Shown: positions 45,812-55,320, counted from the first letter of the stretch. The stretch: 64,000 nt of DNA from Clostridium sp. (GCF_017888565.1 NZ_JAGHFX010000090.1:1-64000); one strand, 5' to 3'. A program made the numbers and translations. Notes: generated by a model from the letters alone, not told the origin.

Positions 45812-47152
45812 TTACTTTAAATCAGATAAATTTACTCTTATAATTTGGCTATCTAATAGTTCTAATAGCTTAGGATGATATAATCTTATATATATTCCAC
45901 TTTCTTTATCTAGCTTTGGAAATATATAAGATGCCTTCATATCTAAATCACCGTACACTTCTTTGTTTGTTATTTCAGAAGCTATATAGTTCTCATCCCC
46001 ATTAATAACTGGTAAATTATCAGCTGAAATATATCCTGTAGTTCTCATTGTAATTATAGTTTTATCATCCTTATTAACTATACTTTCTACTTCAATCTTT
46101 CCTAAGTTTCCTAAATCTAATTGAATTCCTTCATCTAATTTATAAGTAACCTTTCTATCTTCGCCATTTCCTATTTCACCTGTTTCACTAACAAAAGATA
46201 TTATTGATAATTCTCCATCTTCACTAGGATTTTCGTATTCTTCTCTTATTATTATCCCATTATCATCAGTATCATTAGTTTTGCCTTTAAAATCTAAAAT
46301 TCCCTTTTTACTGTCCCATAAGTAAGTAAGAAAATATACTCCACTACCTTGATTCAAAGTATTATTATTTAAAATTTCCATACTTATTCCTGTTGGATAT
46401 TTTGTTAACTTAGTGATTTCACTTTCTACAACGTTATAAGAGATAGATTTACCAATCAAAAGCTCTTTACTCCTTATATTCCTACTATCCAAATTAATCT
46501 TAAGTGGTTCTTTGTTAATTTGTATAGTTTCTACATAATTAGATTTATTATATATGTCTATACTATTAATAGTAATAGTTCCATCTAATATCTCTGGCCA
46601 TGTTTCACTACTATTTGAATTTATTCCGTAGCTAATCATAGCATAATAGGTATAATCATCAATAAATTCCTTTTTCTCCAATCCTCCAGTAGCATCAATA
46701 TCAGCATTGACCTTTAAAGTAGTATTTAAATAGTAAATATTTGATTTATCAAGAACTTCAGTGCTTTTTATTTTATAAAAAAACTCTAACTTCGCACCAT
46801 CAAAATATAGATCTTCAATATCTACAGTATATTTATCTTCACTTGCTGAATAGTTTTCTGTAACTGTATTACCTTCATATCCTGTATCTATTTTATTGTT
46901 TTTTGTAAAATACTCTAAAACCTTGCTTATTATAGGAATTTCTTGAGCATAAGCATTTATGAATATTCCAAATGATGTTGTGAACAATATTAACAGGCTT
47001 ACAGCAATTACAAGTTTCTTATATTTTGCTAATTTATTCGTTCTATTTGCACTTTTATATGCATTTCTAGCTAATTCTTTTATATCCCAAGGTTCTTTAA
47101 CACTAGATTTTTGAGCCATTTCTTTTAACTTTTTATCAAAATTATCATCCAT
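45812..47152 (-). CDS. DUF4179-type membrane protein, probable anti-sigma factor
   Basis: A 446-residue protein with a ~44-residue cytoplasmic N-terminus, one membrane segment at about 46-66, and a large extracytoplasmic part. The segment after the membrane (NAYAQEIPIISKVLEYF) is typical of DUF4179 proteins, which are encoded with ECF sigma factors and act as their membrane-bound anti-sigma partner or sensor. The sigma gene lies 4 bases upstream. The extracytoplasmic part is beta-rich with no catalytic motif seen. Confidence 0.82.
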   Translation of the reverse strand: MDDNFDKKLKEMAQKSSVKEPWDIKELARNAYKSANRTNKLAKYKKLVIAVSLLILFTTSFGIFINAYAQEIPIISKVLEYFTKNNKIDTGYEGNTVTENYSASEDKYTVDIEDLYFDGAKLEFFYKIKSTEVLDKSNIYYLNTTLKVNADIDATGGLEKKEFIDDYTYYAMISYGINSNSSETWPEILDGTITINSIDIYNKSNYVETIQINKEPLKINLDSRNIRSKELLIGKSISYNVVESEITKLTKYPTGISMEILNNNTLNQGSGVYFLTYLWDSKKGILDFKGKTNDTDDNGIIIREEYENPSEDGELSIISFVSETGEIGNGEDRKVTYKLDEGIQLDLGNLGKIEVESIVNKDDKTIITMRTTGYISADNLPVINGDENYIASEITNKEVYGDLDMKASYIFPKLDKESGIYIRLYHPKLLELLDSQIIRVNLSDLK

Positions 47153-47156
47153 ATTG

Positions 47157-47696
47157 CTAATCCTCCTTTAAAATTTCATATAACTTTTCTTTCGCTCTAA
47201 AAACTCTAGATTTTACAGTTCCTTCAGGAATTGATAAAATTTTAGATATTTCTTTATATGACAAGTCATCGAAGTAAAATAATATGGTAGGGATTCTTAG
47301 CTCCTTTGATAATATTGAAATTGCATTGTAAAGATCTATTTTATTATCTGAATCAATTATATGTGATAAAATATTTTCAACGTTTTCTAAGTTAACAACT
47401 TTTTTATTTGAATTATAAATTTTATTGCATTCATTAATCAAAATTCTAATAGACCAAGTTTTAAATAAACTTATATTTTTTAATGTATATAATTTATTGT
47501 ATATAATTATTAATGTATTTTGAATTGCGTCCTTAACATCTTCTTCAGATGATAAAATTCCTTTTGCTATTCTATAATAAGCAGTTGCATTAGGTTCTAT
47601 CAAAGATATAAAAGTATCTTCTTCACAATTATTACTTAGAAATTTTATGTGTTCAAAGTGATTTAATCTTTTATCAGAATAACTTATAGTTTTCAA
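47157..47696 (-). CDS. ECF-type RNA polymerase sigma factor
   Basis: A 179-residue sigma factor. Region 2 is around residues 35-80 (AYYRIAKGILSSEEDVKDAIQNTLIIIY, split in the usual way), and region 4 is at about 125-172 (LPFD-like FYFDDLSYKEISKILSIPEGTVKSRVFRAKEKL). The frame can be opened at 47747, but AAGGAGGGAT lies directly before a TTG at 47696, which gives a normal family length. It is expected to be held by the DUF4179 membrane protein encoded next to it. The regulon is unknown; envelope stress is likely. Confidence 0.9.
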   Translation of the reverse strand: MKTISYSDKRLNHFEHIKFLSNNCEEDTFISLIEPNATAYYRIAKGILSSEEDVKDAIQNTLIIIYNKLYTLKNISLFKTWSIRILINECNKIYNSNKKVVNLENVENILSHIIDSDNKIDLYNAISILSKELRIPTILFYFDDLSYKEISKILSIPEGTVKSRVFRAKEKLYEILKED

Positions 47697-47926
47697 AATA
47701 TCCCTCCTTCTAATAATTAGATATATAATTTTTATAAATAGTTCCATATACTTGTATTATTTTTTTAATATATCTCTAGCTTCTACTATAATCTTATATT
47801 AAGAGTTAATAAACTCCATTTCACAAATTCTCTTAAGTGATATATTCTCAATATTACTACTTTAGAAAAGCAGAATATTTGAATAATACATGTAGATATA
47901 AATTTTCTTATTTTAATAAATAATAA

Positions 47927-48100
47927 GAAAAAGAAGGGTATGTTACTGCTAATAGAAATTTTTATGCAATAGTTATACAAAACGGCTTATCTACATACTT
48001 CTACGAAATTGACTCATTATTATTTAGTGAAGTTTCTGCACTTTAACTTCCTATAGCAAATAAATTTAAATGGATTTTTGATGAAATATTTGAAAAATAG
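47927..48100 (+). pseudogene. Possible gene remnant
   Basis: One plus-strand frame gives 39 codons (reading GYVTANRNFYAIV, then QNGLSTYFYEID), a TAA at 48044, then 17 more in-frame codons (IANKFKWIFDEIFEK) to a TAG. The amino-acid composition looks protein-like rather than random AT translation. There is no start codon or ribosome binding site. It could be the decayed 3' end of an unknown gene. The surrounding stretch 47750-48400 has no intact gene. Confidence 0.3.
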
Positions 48101-48409
48101 AAATTAAATATTACTAGCTTTAGTGATATTATCTTATTAAAGTTTATTTATTTGTACAAAATGCTATTTATCTAAAGTTTGGAGATGATTAGTTTATAAA
48201 TTTAAGAAATATTAGAATTTCTTTTTTATATATTATTAACTTAATTGAGCTTATTTTAATAATTTCTTTTTTAGTTAGTTGAATTATCTTTTCTCTATTT
48301 ATATTTTGCATTATAATCTCTTTTTCAAGTTTAATATATTAAATTAAATATATGTATTTAGTTTTTAAAGCTTATAAAATTTATAATCCTAAAGATTATA
48401 TTATTAAAT
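48101..48409. other. AT-rich stretch, no intact gene
   Basis: One plus-strand frame around 48185-48340 reads as hydrophobic segments with an internal stop, but that is expected from T-rich sequence. No ribosome binding site with an open start was seen. Confidence 0.35.
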
Positions 48410-48453
48410 GGACATTAGTTAGTTTTATTTTTACACAAAATCAACTAATGTCC
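48410..48453. terminator. Hairpin near the end of Bce module 3
   Basis: GGACATTAGTT (48410-48420) pairs perfectly with AACTAATGTCC (48443-48453). It lies 75 bases past the module 3 permease stop. T-tails are weak on both strands. Confidence 0.45.
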
Positions 48454-48527
48454 CATAAAATCAAACTAATTACTATCTTCTTTTTATCTAAATGCATTTG
48501 ATTTTACTATCTTTGCAATATTTTTCA

Positions 48528-50381
48528 TTAATACAAATTTCTTTTTATTTCTATTAAGTATTTATTTCTTATAATAATGAAATACATTATTTGAATAATA
48601 AAAAAACTTCCCATAACTGTAATTGCTGATATACTTATTTCCATTCCGAAAGCATTATTAAGTGCTAATAATGCAAATAGAGAATGTATTACTGCAACTA
48701 TATATGGAAGCAAGAATAATACTCCAATTTCAATAGTTGATATTTTTTTAATTTCTTTAAAAGTTAAACCTATTTTATTTAGTTTACTGTATCTTACCTT
48801 ATCTTCTTCTATATCCATATAATATTTGTTGTATAAGAAGCTTGCTGTAGTTACAAAGAAAATTATACCTATAAATATTGATAAGAACATAAATATCCCA
48901 TAGCCTAATTTAATTGATTCTAATAAATTAGCTTTTATTAGTAAAACTCTTTCTTTACTATAGTTTTCTTCACCAAATCTTTCTAAGTAACTTCTTGATA
49001 TATCTAATATATCTTTATAATTATCTACATTAATACTATAAAATGAAAATTCTAAAGCTTTAACTTGATCGTAGATATCATCATCTAAAATATATAAGCT
49101 TTCATATAAAGCTGGAAGAATATTATCTTCTATTTTTGAAATAATTTTAATATTTATATCATCAATTTCTATACTAGTAACATTTCTTGATACTGATGAA
49201 ACTAATACCCCTTCATTGTTATTAAGGTTTACTTCCCCTTTACCAAATGAGTTAGCTAATTGATTATACACACCTTCGCTTATTATATTTATCTCATTAT
49301 CATTATACTTTAACGATTTTATTTTTCCTTGAACTTTCTTATAGTCATAATTACTTTTATTTAATGCTACCTCTAAAAATGCTATTTTTTCATCAACATC
49401 TAAACTTTCTTCATTAAAAGCATAAAAAAATTCCTGTGGAAAACTATAATTAACTTCAGATTCTTTATTAAGCCAAAAAGAATATACTCCTCCAATAGAT
49501 GTAAATGCCACTGCCGAAGTTATTGTTATAAGAAAAAACATCCTTGTATTATCTTTTATTCTATATAAAAGATCTGAAACCCATAACAATTTTGTCTTGT
49601 TCATATAAAATACTTTATTATTTCTTAGTTTATTTATTATAAAAACACTAAATTGTGAAAATAACAGATAAGTTCCAACTACAACAATAATCGTTACTGG
49701 TATAATCCTATAAATTATATTTTCCATAGTTGAAGTAATGGAAAAATAATATCCTAAAACAATTAATATAATACATATTAATGTAAGAATCTTTGATGAT
49801 TTTGGTTCATTCTTTGGCTTTTTAGTTGCTTTAAGTAATGTTAATACTCTATCTTCTTTTATTATGCTAGTAGTAAAAATAGAAATTATCCCTCCCATCA
49901 AGATAAATCCTATTACTGTAATCATAATTGCCTTAATTGGTAAATAAAATTCTAAAATATTATATCCTAATAACTTTCCACTAGCTAACAAAAATATTTT
50001 TGAAAAAACTAAACCTAAAATAATTCCTATTAAGCCCGATAAAGAACTAATTAATATATTTTCTATTATTATCATTCTCTTTACTTGCTTATTTGAAGCT
50101 CCTATTATATAAAGAACTCCTATTTCCTTGTATCTACTTTTTAAAAATACGCTTACTGAATAAAAGATAAAGAAACATAAAAATAAATATGCTATACTCA
50201 TAGTTAACTTAAAGCTAGCCTGCAAGTAATTACGAAAGCTACTTATATCTATATCGGGATGCAATATTAACATAGTAAAAGAAAATAATAATGCTGCCGA
50301 AATGCTACTGCTTAAGAAATATCCAAAATATGCTCTTATGTTTCTTATTACATTCCTAGTTGCAAATTCAATAAATTTCAT
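48528..50381 (-). CDS. Bce-type ABC transporter permease (module 3)
   Basis: A 617-residue FtsX-domain permease with about ten membrane segments and an extracytoplasmic domain at about residues 305-470, smaller than in modules 1 and 2. It overlaps the ATPase gene by 14 bases. Expected role is detoxification and sensing of membrane-active peptides. Confidence 0.86.
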   Translation of the reverse strand: MKFIEFATRNVIRNIRAYFGYFLSSSISAALLFSFTMLILHPDIDISSFRNYLQASFKLTMSIAYLFLCFFIFYSVSVFLKSRYKEIGVLYIIGASNKQVKRMIIIENILISSLSGLIGIILGLVFSKIFLLASGKLLGYNILEFYLPIKAIMITVIGFILMGGIISIFTTSIIKEDRVLTLLKATKKPKNEPKSSKILTLICIILIVLGYYFSITSTMENIIYRIIPVTIIVVVGTYLLFSQFSVFIINKLRNNKVFYMNKTKLLWVSDLLYRIKDNTRMFFLITITSAVAFTSIGGVYSFWLNKESEVNYSFPQEFFYAFNEESLDVDEKIAFLEVALNKSNYDYKKVQGKIKSLKYNDNEINIISEGVYNQLANSFGKGEVNLNNNEGVLVSSVSRNVTSIEIDDINIKIISKIEDNILPALYESLYILDDDIYDQVKALEFSFYSINVDNYKDILDISRSYLERFGEENYSKERVLLIKANLLESIKLGYGIFMFLSIFIGIIFFVTTASFLYNKYYMDIEEDKVRYSKLNKIGLTFKEIKKISTIEIGVLFLLPYIVAVIHSLFALLALNNAFGMEISISAITVMGSFFIIQIMYFIIIRNKYLIEIKRNLY

Positions 50382-51126
50382 TATCTTTTCCTCCTAGTAA
50401 TGCAAGAACATCTAATATATTTTGATAAAACCGTTGTCTACTATCCTCTCTATAAATTTCATTATATATAGCTCCATCTTTTATAAATAGAATCCTATTG
50501 CAGTAACTAGCCGCTACTGGATCATGTGTAACCATCATTGTAGTAACATTTTCCTCTTTATTAATCTTTTCAAATAACTCCATTACTATTTTTGATGATT
50601 TTGAATCTAAATTTCCAGTTGGCTCATCAGCTAAAAGAATTGATGGGTCGTGAATTAATGCTCTTGCAACTGCTGTTCTTTGAGCTTCCCCTCCTGATAC
50701 TTCAAAAGTTCTCTTATTTAATATTTTTTCAATTCCTAGAATCTTTGCTACCCTTTCTAGCTTTTTATTTTGTTCATTTACTGATACTTCATCTAATGTT
50801 AGTGGTAGTAATATATTTTCACCAATAGTAAGTGTGTCTAGTAAATTAAAATCTTGAAATACAAAACCTAATTCTCGTCTTCTAAATAATGCTAATTCAT
50901 CTCCTTTTAATAATAGGGGTTTATTTTCATTTATCCTTATTTCTCCTGAAGTTGGCTTATCTATTGTAGAAATTACATTTAACAATGTTGTTTTTCCACT
51001 TCCTGAAGGCCCCATTACCCCTACAAATTCTCCCTCTTCTACAGTGAAGCTAATATTACTTAGCGCAGTAAATACAATCTTACTTCCATATATCTTTTTT
51101 AAGTTTTTAACTTCTAAAATCTCCAT
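50368..51126 (-). CDS. Bce-type ABC transporter ATPase (module 3)
   Basis: A 252-residue ATPase with Walker A GPSGSGKTT, Q-loop FVFQDFNLLD, signature VSGGEAQRTAVARA, Walker B LLADEP and H-loop VTHD. The frame extends to 51216, but GAGGAGA lies just before ATG 51126 and the family start is there. A 20-codon peptide frame ends 64 bases upstream in the same orientation. Confidence 0.91.
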   Translation of the reverse strand: MEILEVKNLKKIYGSKIVFTALSNISFTVEEGEFVGVMGPSGSGKTTLLNVISTIDKPTSGEIRINENKPLLLKGDELALFRRRELGFVFQDFNLLDTLTIGENILLPLTLDEVSVNEQNKKLERVAKILGIEKILNKRTFEVSGGEAQRTAVARALIHDPSILLADEPTGNLDSKSSKIVMELFEKINKEENVTTMMVTHDPVAASYCNRILFIKDGAIYNEIYREDSRQRFYQNILDVLALLGGKDNEIY

Positions 51127-51190
51127 AATATTCTCCTCTTGTATATTTAAAATTATTATCTTTTTTAATACTAATACTGTAAGTGAAAAT

Positions 51191-51253
51191 TTATTTAAAA
51201 CCTTCAACAATAGCAATTACAATAGACTTTAATATAAATATTATATCAATCAT
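51191..51253 (-). CDS. 20-residue hydrophobic peptide heading Bce module 3
   Basis: ATG 51253 has AGGAGG nine bases upstream and the frame closes with TAA at 51191. The peptide starts MIDIIFILKS and ends IAIVEGFK: alternating hydrophobic and few charged residues (D3, K9, E17, K20), able to form an amphipathic helix. Size and character recall phenol-soluble modulins, type I toxins or regulatory leader peptides, and nothing more specific can be claimed. The BceR-like box at 51337-51350 is 84 bases upstream of this start, the same distance as in module 1. A nearer ATG at 51258 gives only two codons. Confidence 0.5.
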   Translation of the reverse strand: MIDIIFILKSIVIAIVEGFK

Positions 51254-51336
51254 TCCATTTATCCTCCTTTAAACTTTATATACTTAGTTTAATGGAGACT
51301 CAATTCTATGTACTATCTTTAAACCTTACACAATTA

Positions 51337-51350
51337 TTACATGTATGTCA
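51337..51350. promoter_or_regulatory. BceR-like operator (module 3)
   Basis: TTACA-TGTA-TGTCA, one mismatch from TTACA-n4-TGTAA. It lies 84 bases upstream of the 20-codon frame and 211 bases upstream of the ATPase start. Confidence 0.4.
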
Positions 51351-51565
51351 CTTTTACTTTTATAGATATAAAAATAAGGCAAATCATATCAAATATAACT
51401 CACCATTATCTTATTACTTATACATTATTCAGTTAATAATATCTATAATCAAAATCATTAATATATTTAATTAAGTATATAATCGGAATTAAAAGTATTA
51501 ATTATGTAAGCTAATAATATAATAACTTTATTTATATATTTTAAGCTTCGTATCATTTAATTAAA

Positions 51566-51593
51566 TGTAAAGTTTTTATTGTAACTTTACACT
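51566..51593 (-). terminator. Hairpin after the module 3 kinase gene
   Basis: TGTAAAGTT and AACTTTACA pair around a short loop, 15 bases past the kinase stop. The tail is T/A-mixed. The remainder of 51351-51565 shows no gene. Confidence 0.55.
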
Positions 51594-51607
51594 ATTAATT
51601 AGAGATA

Positions 51608-52588
51608 TTACTTCTTGAACTTTACTATAACAGTTGTTCCAAATCCTATATTAGAATCTATTGATACAATATGCCCTAAATTATCACAGACCTTTTTTAC
51701 AATGTATAAACCCATTCCTGTTGATTCCCCAAATTTACGTCCATTTTCTCCTGTAAAAAAAGGATCAAATACTCTTTTTATATCTTTTTTATTTATACCT
51801 ATACCTTTATCTATTACCTTTAATATAACATATTCAAAATTTTCTTCTGCTTTTATTATTAATTCATTTCCTACATCTTTTGAGTACTTTATTCCATTAA
51901 CAATAAGTTGCTCTAATATAAATTTAATCCACTTTTTGTCACTATATATTTCTATATTTTTTTCTATTTCAACTACCGGTTTTATTCTATTTTTAATAAA
52001 TATAGTTTTTTCTTCATTTATTTTATTCACAACTAATTCATATAAAGAAACCTTCTCTATTACAAAGTCTTTTTGAAATGAATCTAACCTTGCAAAATAC
52101 ATTGCAATATTTAATCCTTTATTTAGCTTATATATTTCTTCTCTTATACCTCTAATAGGCCCTTCGCCTTCATTTTCTTGCATTTTTAGCTGTGCTATTG
52201 AAAGTGGTGTTTTCATTTGATGAACCCATTGATTTATAAACATTAAATGTTCTTCATGATTTTTATTTTTATCTACTAACTCGCTGCTATATAAATTATT
52301 CATTTGATTTAAAATATTTGATATTCCTTCACCTAAAACTGAATTTCCTAGGTCTAATACTGTTTCATTTAAATCATTTAAATTCTTATCTAATAAGTTA
52401 TATATTTCTCTATTTTTATAATATCTAACTCCTAAAAAGATAAACAAAATAAATGTATTAAATAATAATATATAAAAAAACTCGTTTACATCTAAACTTC
52501 CTAGAAGGCTTATATAACTTATTGTAATTAAAAGACTTAAGAAATACATAATTATATATCCTCTATTATCCTTTAAAAATAATTTCAT
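51608..52588 (-). CDS. Intramembrane-sensing histidine kinase BceS-like (module 3)
   Basis: A 326-residue kinase with two membrane segments (about 11-30 and 37-54) and hardly any extracellular loop. The phospho-acceptor is H123 in WVHQMKTPLS, with Gln-Met in place of the Glu-Ile of the other two modules. The ATPase blocks LEQLIVNGIKYSK, DKGIGI and STGMGLYIVKKV are intact. It lies 9 bases after its regulator gene. Confidence 0.9.
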   Translation of the reverse strand: MKLFLKDNRGYIIMYFLSLLITISYISLLGSLDVNEFFYILLFNTFILFIFLGVRYYKNREIYNLLDKNLNDLNETVLDLGNSVLGEGISNILNQMNNLYSSELVDKNKNHEEHLMFINQWVHQMKTPLSIAQLKMQENEGEGPIRGIREEIYKLNKGLNIAMYFARLDSFQKDFVIEKVSLYELVVNKINEEKTIFIKNRIKPVVEIEKNIEIYSDKKWIKFILEQLIVNGIKYSKDVGNELIIKAEENFEYVILKVIDKGIGINKKDIKRVFDPFFTGENGRKFGESTGMGLYIVKKVCDNLGHIVSIDSNIGFGTTVIVKFKK

Positions 52589-52597
52589 ACTATTCCC

Positions 52598-53290
52598 CTA
52601 CCAAGTTTTATTTAATCTATATCCGACTGTTCTAACAGTTTCTACTCCATTATATATTCCAATATCCTGAAGCCTTTTTCTTATTCTACTTATATTAACA
52701 TTTAATGTATTTTCCTCAACAAACTCAATATCATCCCATATCTTCTCCAAAAGAAAATCTCGATCTACAACTTTAGGATACTTTTTAATTAAATACTCTA
52801 ATAAAATTCCTTCCTTTTTAGTTATAATCAACTTCTTATTATTAAACTCTATTTCAGATCTTTCTGGGTAAAATATTAACCCATCAAGCTCAACTATTCT
52901 TTCTTTCATTTGCATTGCATAATCTCCAAAAGCCCTTCTTAAATGGCTTTTTATTTTTGCCATAACAACCTCGTAATAAAAAGGCTTAGTTATATAATCA
53001 TCTCCACCATTTTCAAGTGCCATAACTTGATCCATTCCACTATCTCTTGCTGATATAAATATAATTGGAATTTTTGACTCTTGTCTTATCTTTCTGCACC
53101 AATAAAATCCATCGAACTTAGGTAAATTTACATCTAAAAGTACTAAATCAGGATTAAATTCATTAAACTCACTAATTATATTTTCAAAATCTTTAACAAC
53201 CTTAACATCGAATTGATATTTAGAAATATAATCTTTTAATAAACGACTTAATGATGCATCATCCTCTATTATATATATCTTATAGTTCAT
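52598..53290 (-). CDS. OmpR-family response regulator BceR-like (module 3)
   Basis: A 230-residue regulator with acidic pair E9/D10, phospho-acceptor D53 (LVLLDVNLPKFDGFYWC), Ser/Lys positions in ISARDS and ITKPFY, and a winged helix ending VETVRTVGYRLNK. First gene of module 3. Confidence 0.92.
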   Translation of the reverse strand: MNYKIYIIEDDASLSRLLKDYISKYQFDVKVVKDFENIISEFNEFNPDLVLLDVNLPKFDGFYWCRKIRQESKIPIIFISARDSGMDQVMALENGGDDYITKPFYYEVVMAKIKSHLRRAFGDYAMQMKERIVELDGLIFYPERSEIEFNNKKLIITKKEGILLEYLIKKYPKVVDRDFLLEKIWDDIEFVEENTLNVNISRIRKRLQDIGIYNGVETVRTVGYRLNKTW

Positions 53291-53400
53291 ACTATCTACT
53301 CCTTAATAATTAGAAATCACATTAATTATACAATTAATTTCCATACATTTGTATTACAATTTAGTAATGTTTAAATTAATTATATTCCTTTATTAAATAT

Positions 53401-53441
53401 AAAAAAGCTATAACTATTATTAATATAGTCATAGCCTTAAT
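53401..53441 (-). terminator. Intrinsic terminator of the ROK/HAD operon
   Basis: On the minus strand GGCTATGACTA pairs with TAGTTATAGC and runs into TTTTTTAT. It lies about 70-110 bases past the ROK stop. Confidence 0.7.
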
Positions 53442-53511
53442 TTTATTTAAAAGTAATTTGGTTACGCTAGCTAAAGCTATAACGCCCTCTATACTAATAA
53501 TAACATTATAT

Positions 53512-54534
53512 TTAATTTCTAATTAACTTAACTTCTTTATTTATTAACCTTAATGTTTCTTCTTTTATTCCTTCTAATGAATAATTACAATTTTTTTCTT
53601 GTATTAATATTTTCGTTTTTATATTAAATTCTTTAATATATCTATCAATTATTTTATTTTTAATATGGTATTTAAAATTGCTTCCACCTAAAACAACTAC
53701 ACTAGGGTTAATTATTGCTGATATCGTCTTTATAGTGTTTATAATTACATGTATATAATCATCGTTATTTAAATTGCTCATCATCATAGTATTTAAATAC
53801 ATATTTCCTACAGGAATAAATCCAATTTCTCCAGCATAACCATTGTCACCTTTCAAAATACTTCCATTGATTATTATTCCAGATCCTACCCCTAAAGAAG
53901 TAAAACTTATATACACAAGACTAATAGGTTCACATTTATTCTTTTCTATATAATCATTATAAAAAGCTAAAGATGCAGAATTAATATCATTTTCCAGCAG
54001 TATAGGAACATTAAATTTTTCTTTAAGATATTTTTTTATTTTTATTTCTTTCCAATCTTCCATTCTAATTCCAGATAAATATCCATCATTAGTAACAACT
54101 CCTGGAACACTAATTCCAATACCTTCTATATTATGATAAACTTCGTATAAGTCTTCTACTGTATTTGCAATTGTTTCAATATCTTCTAAACTACTTATCA
54201 CTTTAATTTTTTCTTCTAAAACTTCTCCTAAAGAATTTACTATTCTATAAGCTGTTTTATCTTCTTCTATTGATATCGCTATTATATATCTTTTATTAGA
54301 ATTCATCTTATATCTTTCAGCTCGTCTTCCACCACTAGATTCATCTAATCCTACAGATATTATTTCATTTATTTCCATTAACTCATTTAGAATAACTCTT
54401 ACTGTTGTATGACTTAAACCTGTATCCTTAGTAATTTCCGCTCTAGTTGCATTACCTCTAGTCCTTATTGAATTCATTATTAATGAAGTGTTTACATTTT
54501 TAAGTTCTGTTGGTTTTCCTGCAATTTTTTTCAT
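53512..54534 (-). CDS. ROK-family transcriptional regulator
   Basis: A 340-residue NagC/XylR-like protein. The N-terminal winged helix (GNATRAEITKDTGLSHTTVRVILNEL) is followed by a ROK sugar-kinase-like domain with GIGISVPGVV, LENDINSASLA and NPSVVVLGGSN. The cysteine zinc motif of many ROK members is not evident. ATG overlaps the stop of the HAD gene as TTATG/TAATG-type coupling. It probably controls a sugar-related gene set in response to a sugar, perhaps its own operon. Confidence 0.87.
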   Translation of the reverse strand: MKKIAGKPTELKNVNTSLIMNSIRTRGNATRAEITKDTGLSHTTVRVILNELMEINEIISVGLDESSGGRRAERYKMNSNKRYIIAISIEEDKTAYRIVNSLGEVLEEKIKVISSLEDIETIANTVEDLYEVYHNIEGIGISVPGVVTNDGYLSGIRMEDWKEIKIKKYLKEKFNVPILLENDINSASLAFYNDYIEKNKCEPISLVYISFTSLGVGSGIIINGSILKGDNGYAGEIGFIPVGNMYLNTMMMSNLNNDDYIHVIINTIKTISAIINPSVVVLGGSNFKYHIKNKIIDRYIKEFNIKTKILIQEKNCNYSLEGIKEETLRLINKEVKLIRN

Positions 54535-55178
54535 TATAAAAGATTTAACTCCTTTAAAATGTCCCTCGGACTTTTGAAATTATAATCGGCTTCTATTCCT
54601 TCTAAATTATCAGCACCCCATACAGCCAGTCCAAAATCCATCCCTGCAGCTTTAGTTGCTTTGAAATCAAATATTGTATCACCAATATACATACAATAAC
54701 TTGGACTTATATCTAATATTTCAGTCACTTTCAATAATGGATCAGGATATGGTTTATGTCTTTTTGTATCATCTGCTAAAACTTCACACTGAATATATTT
54801 TTTTAATCCAGTAGGTCCAAAATCTATTTCATACTGGTCTTTCATTTTAGAACTTGCTATAGCACATATGATTCCTTTTGAATTTAGTGTTTTCATAACT
54901 TCATCAAAACCCTCATATAATACAGCACCTTCCTCAAAATCATTTACATACTTTACCCACTTCTCATAGGATTTTTCTATGTCCTTAAAACCCAACTCTT
55001 CTAAAGTTCTCTTTCCAGCATATGCTTTATATTTAATCAAATCTTCATAAGAAATGACTTCGCCTAGCTCTTCTTTTATTAACCTTTGAAGTGGAATTAA
55101 ATTCATTCTCTCTGTATTTAAAATTGTTCCATCTAAATCAAAAATAATACATTTATACTCTCTCATATTTATAACCAT
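54534..55178 (-). CDS. HAD-superfamily phosphatase (beta-phosphoglucomutase-like)
   Basis: A 214-residue HAD hydrolase. Motif I is FDLDGTILNTE (nucleophile Asp near residue 13), motif II AIASSK, motif III lysine in DTKRHKPYPDP, and motif IV YIGDTIFDFKATKAAG. The cap domain lies between motifs I and II (helical). It resembles phosphoglycolate phosphatase or beta-phosphoglucomutase-like enzymes. Substrate is probably a small sugar phosphate. The start is uncertain between 55178 and the ATG four codons later. It is coupled to the ROK regulator. Confidence 0.85.
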   Translation of the reverse strand: MVINMREYKCIIFDLDGTILNTERMNLIPLQRLIKEELGEVISYEDLIKYKAYAGKRTLEELGFKDIEKSYEKWVKYVNDFEEGAVLYEGFDEVMKTLNSKGIICAIASSKMKDQYEIDFGPTGLKKYIQCEVLADDTKRHKPYPDPLLKVTEILDISPSYCMYIGDTIFDFKATKAAGMDFGLAVWGADNLEGIEADYNFKSPRDILKELNLL

Positions 55179-55262
55179 ACCCCTACTTTATACTTTTGAA
55201 AGTTTATTTCAAAAGTATAATAACATAAATTAATAAACTAATCAACATAATTATTTAAACTT

Positions 55263-55301
55263 AAAATAGACCAAGCCACAATAATTGGCTTGGTCTATTC
55301 T
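55263..55301. terminator. Intrinsic terminator of mgtA
   Basis: A 14-bp perfect stem (55265-55278 with 55286-55299, AATAGACCAAGCCA/TGGCTTGGTCTATT) lies 20 bases past the mgtA stop, with a T-rich tail on the minus strand. Confidence 0.8.
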
Positions 55302-55320
55302 TGATTATTTTAAAAATATA

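Noticed and set aside
47786-47980. 64-codon minus-strand frame upstream of the sigma factor gene
   Set aside because: Overlaps the likely sigma promoter region, has no ribosome binding site and reads as random AT-rich translation.
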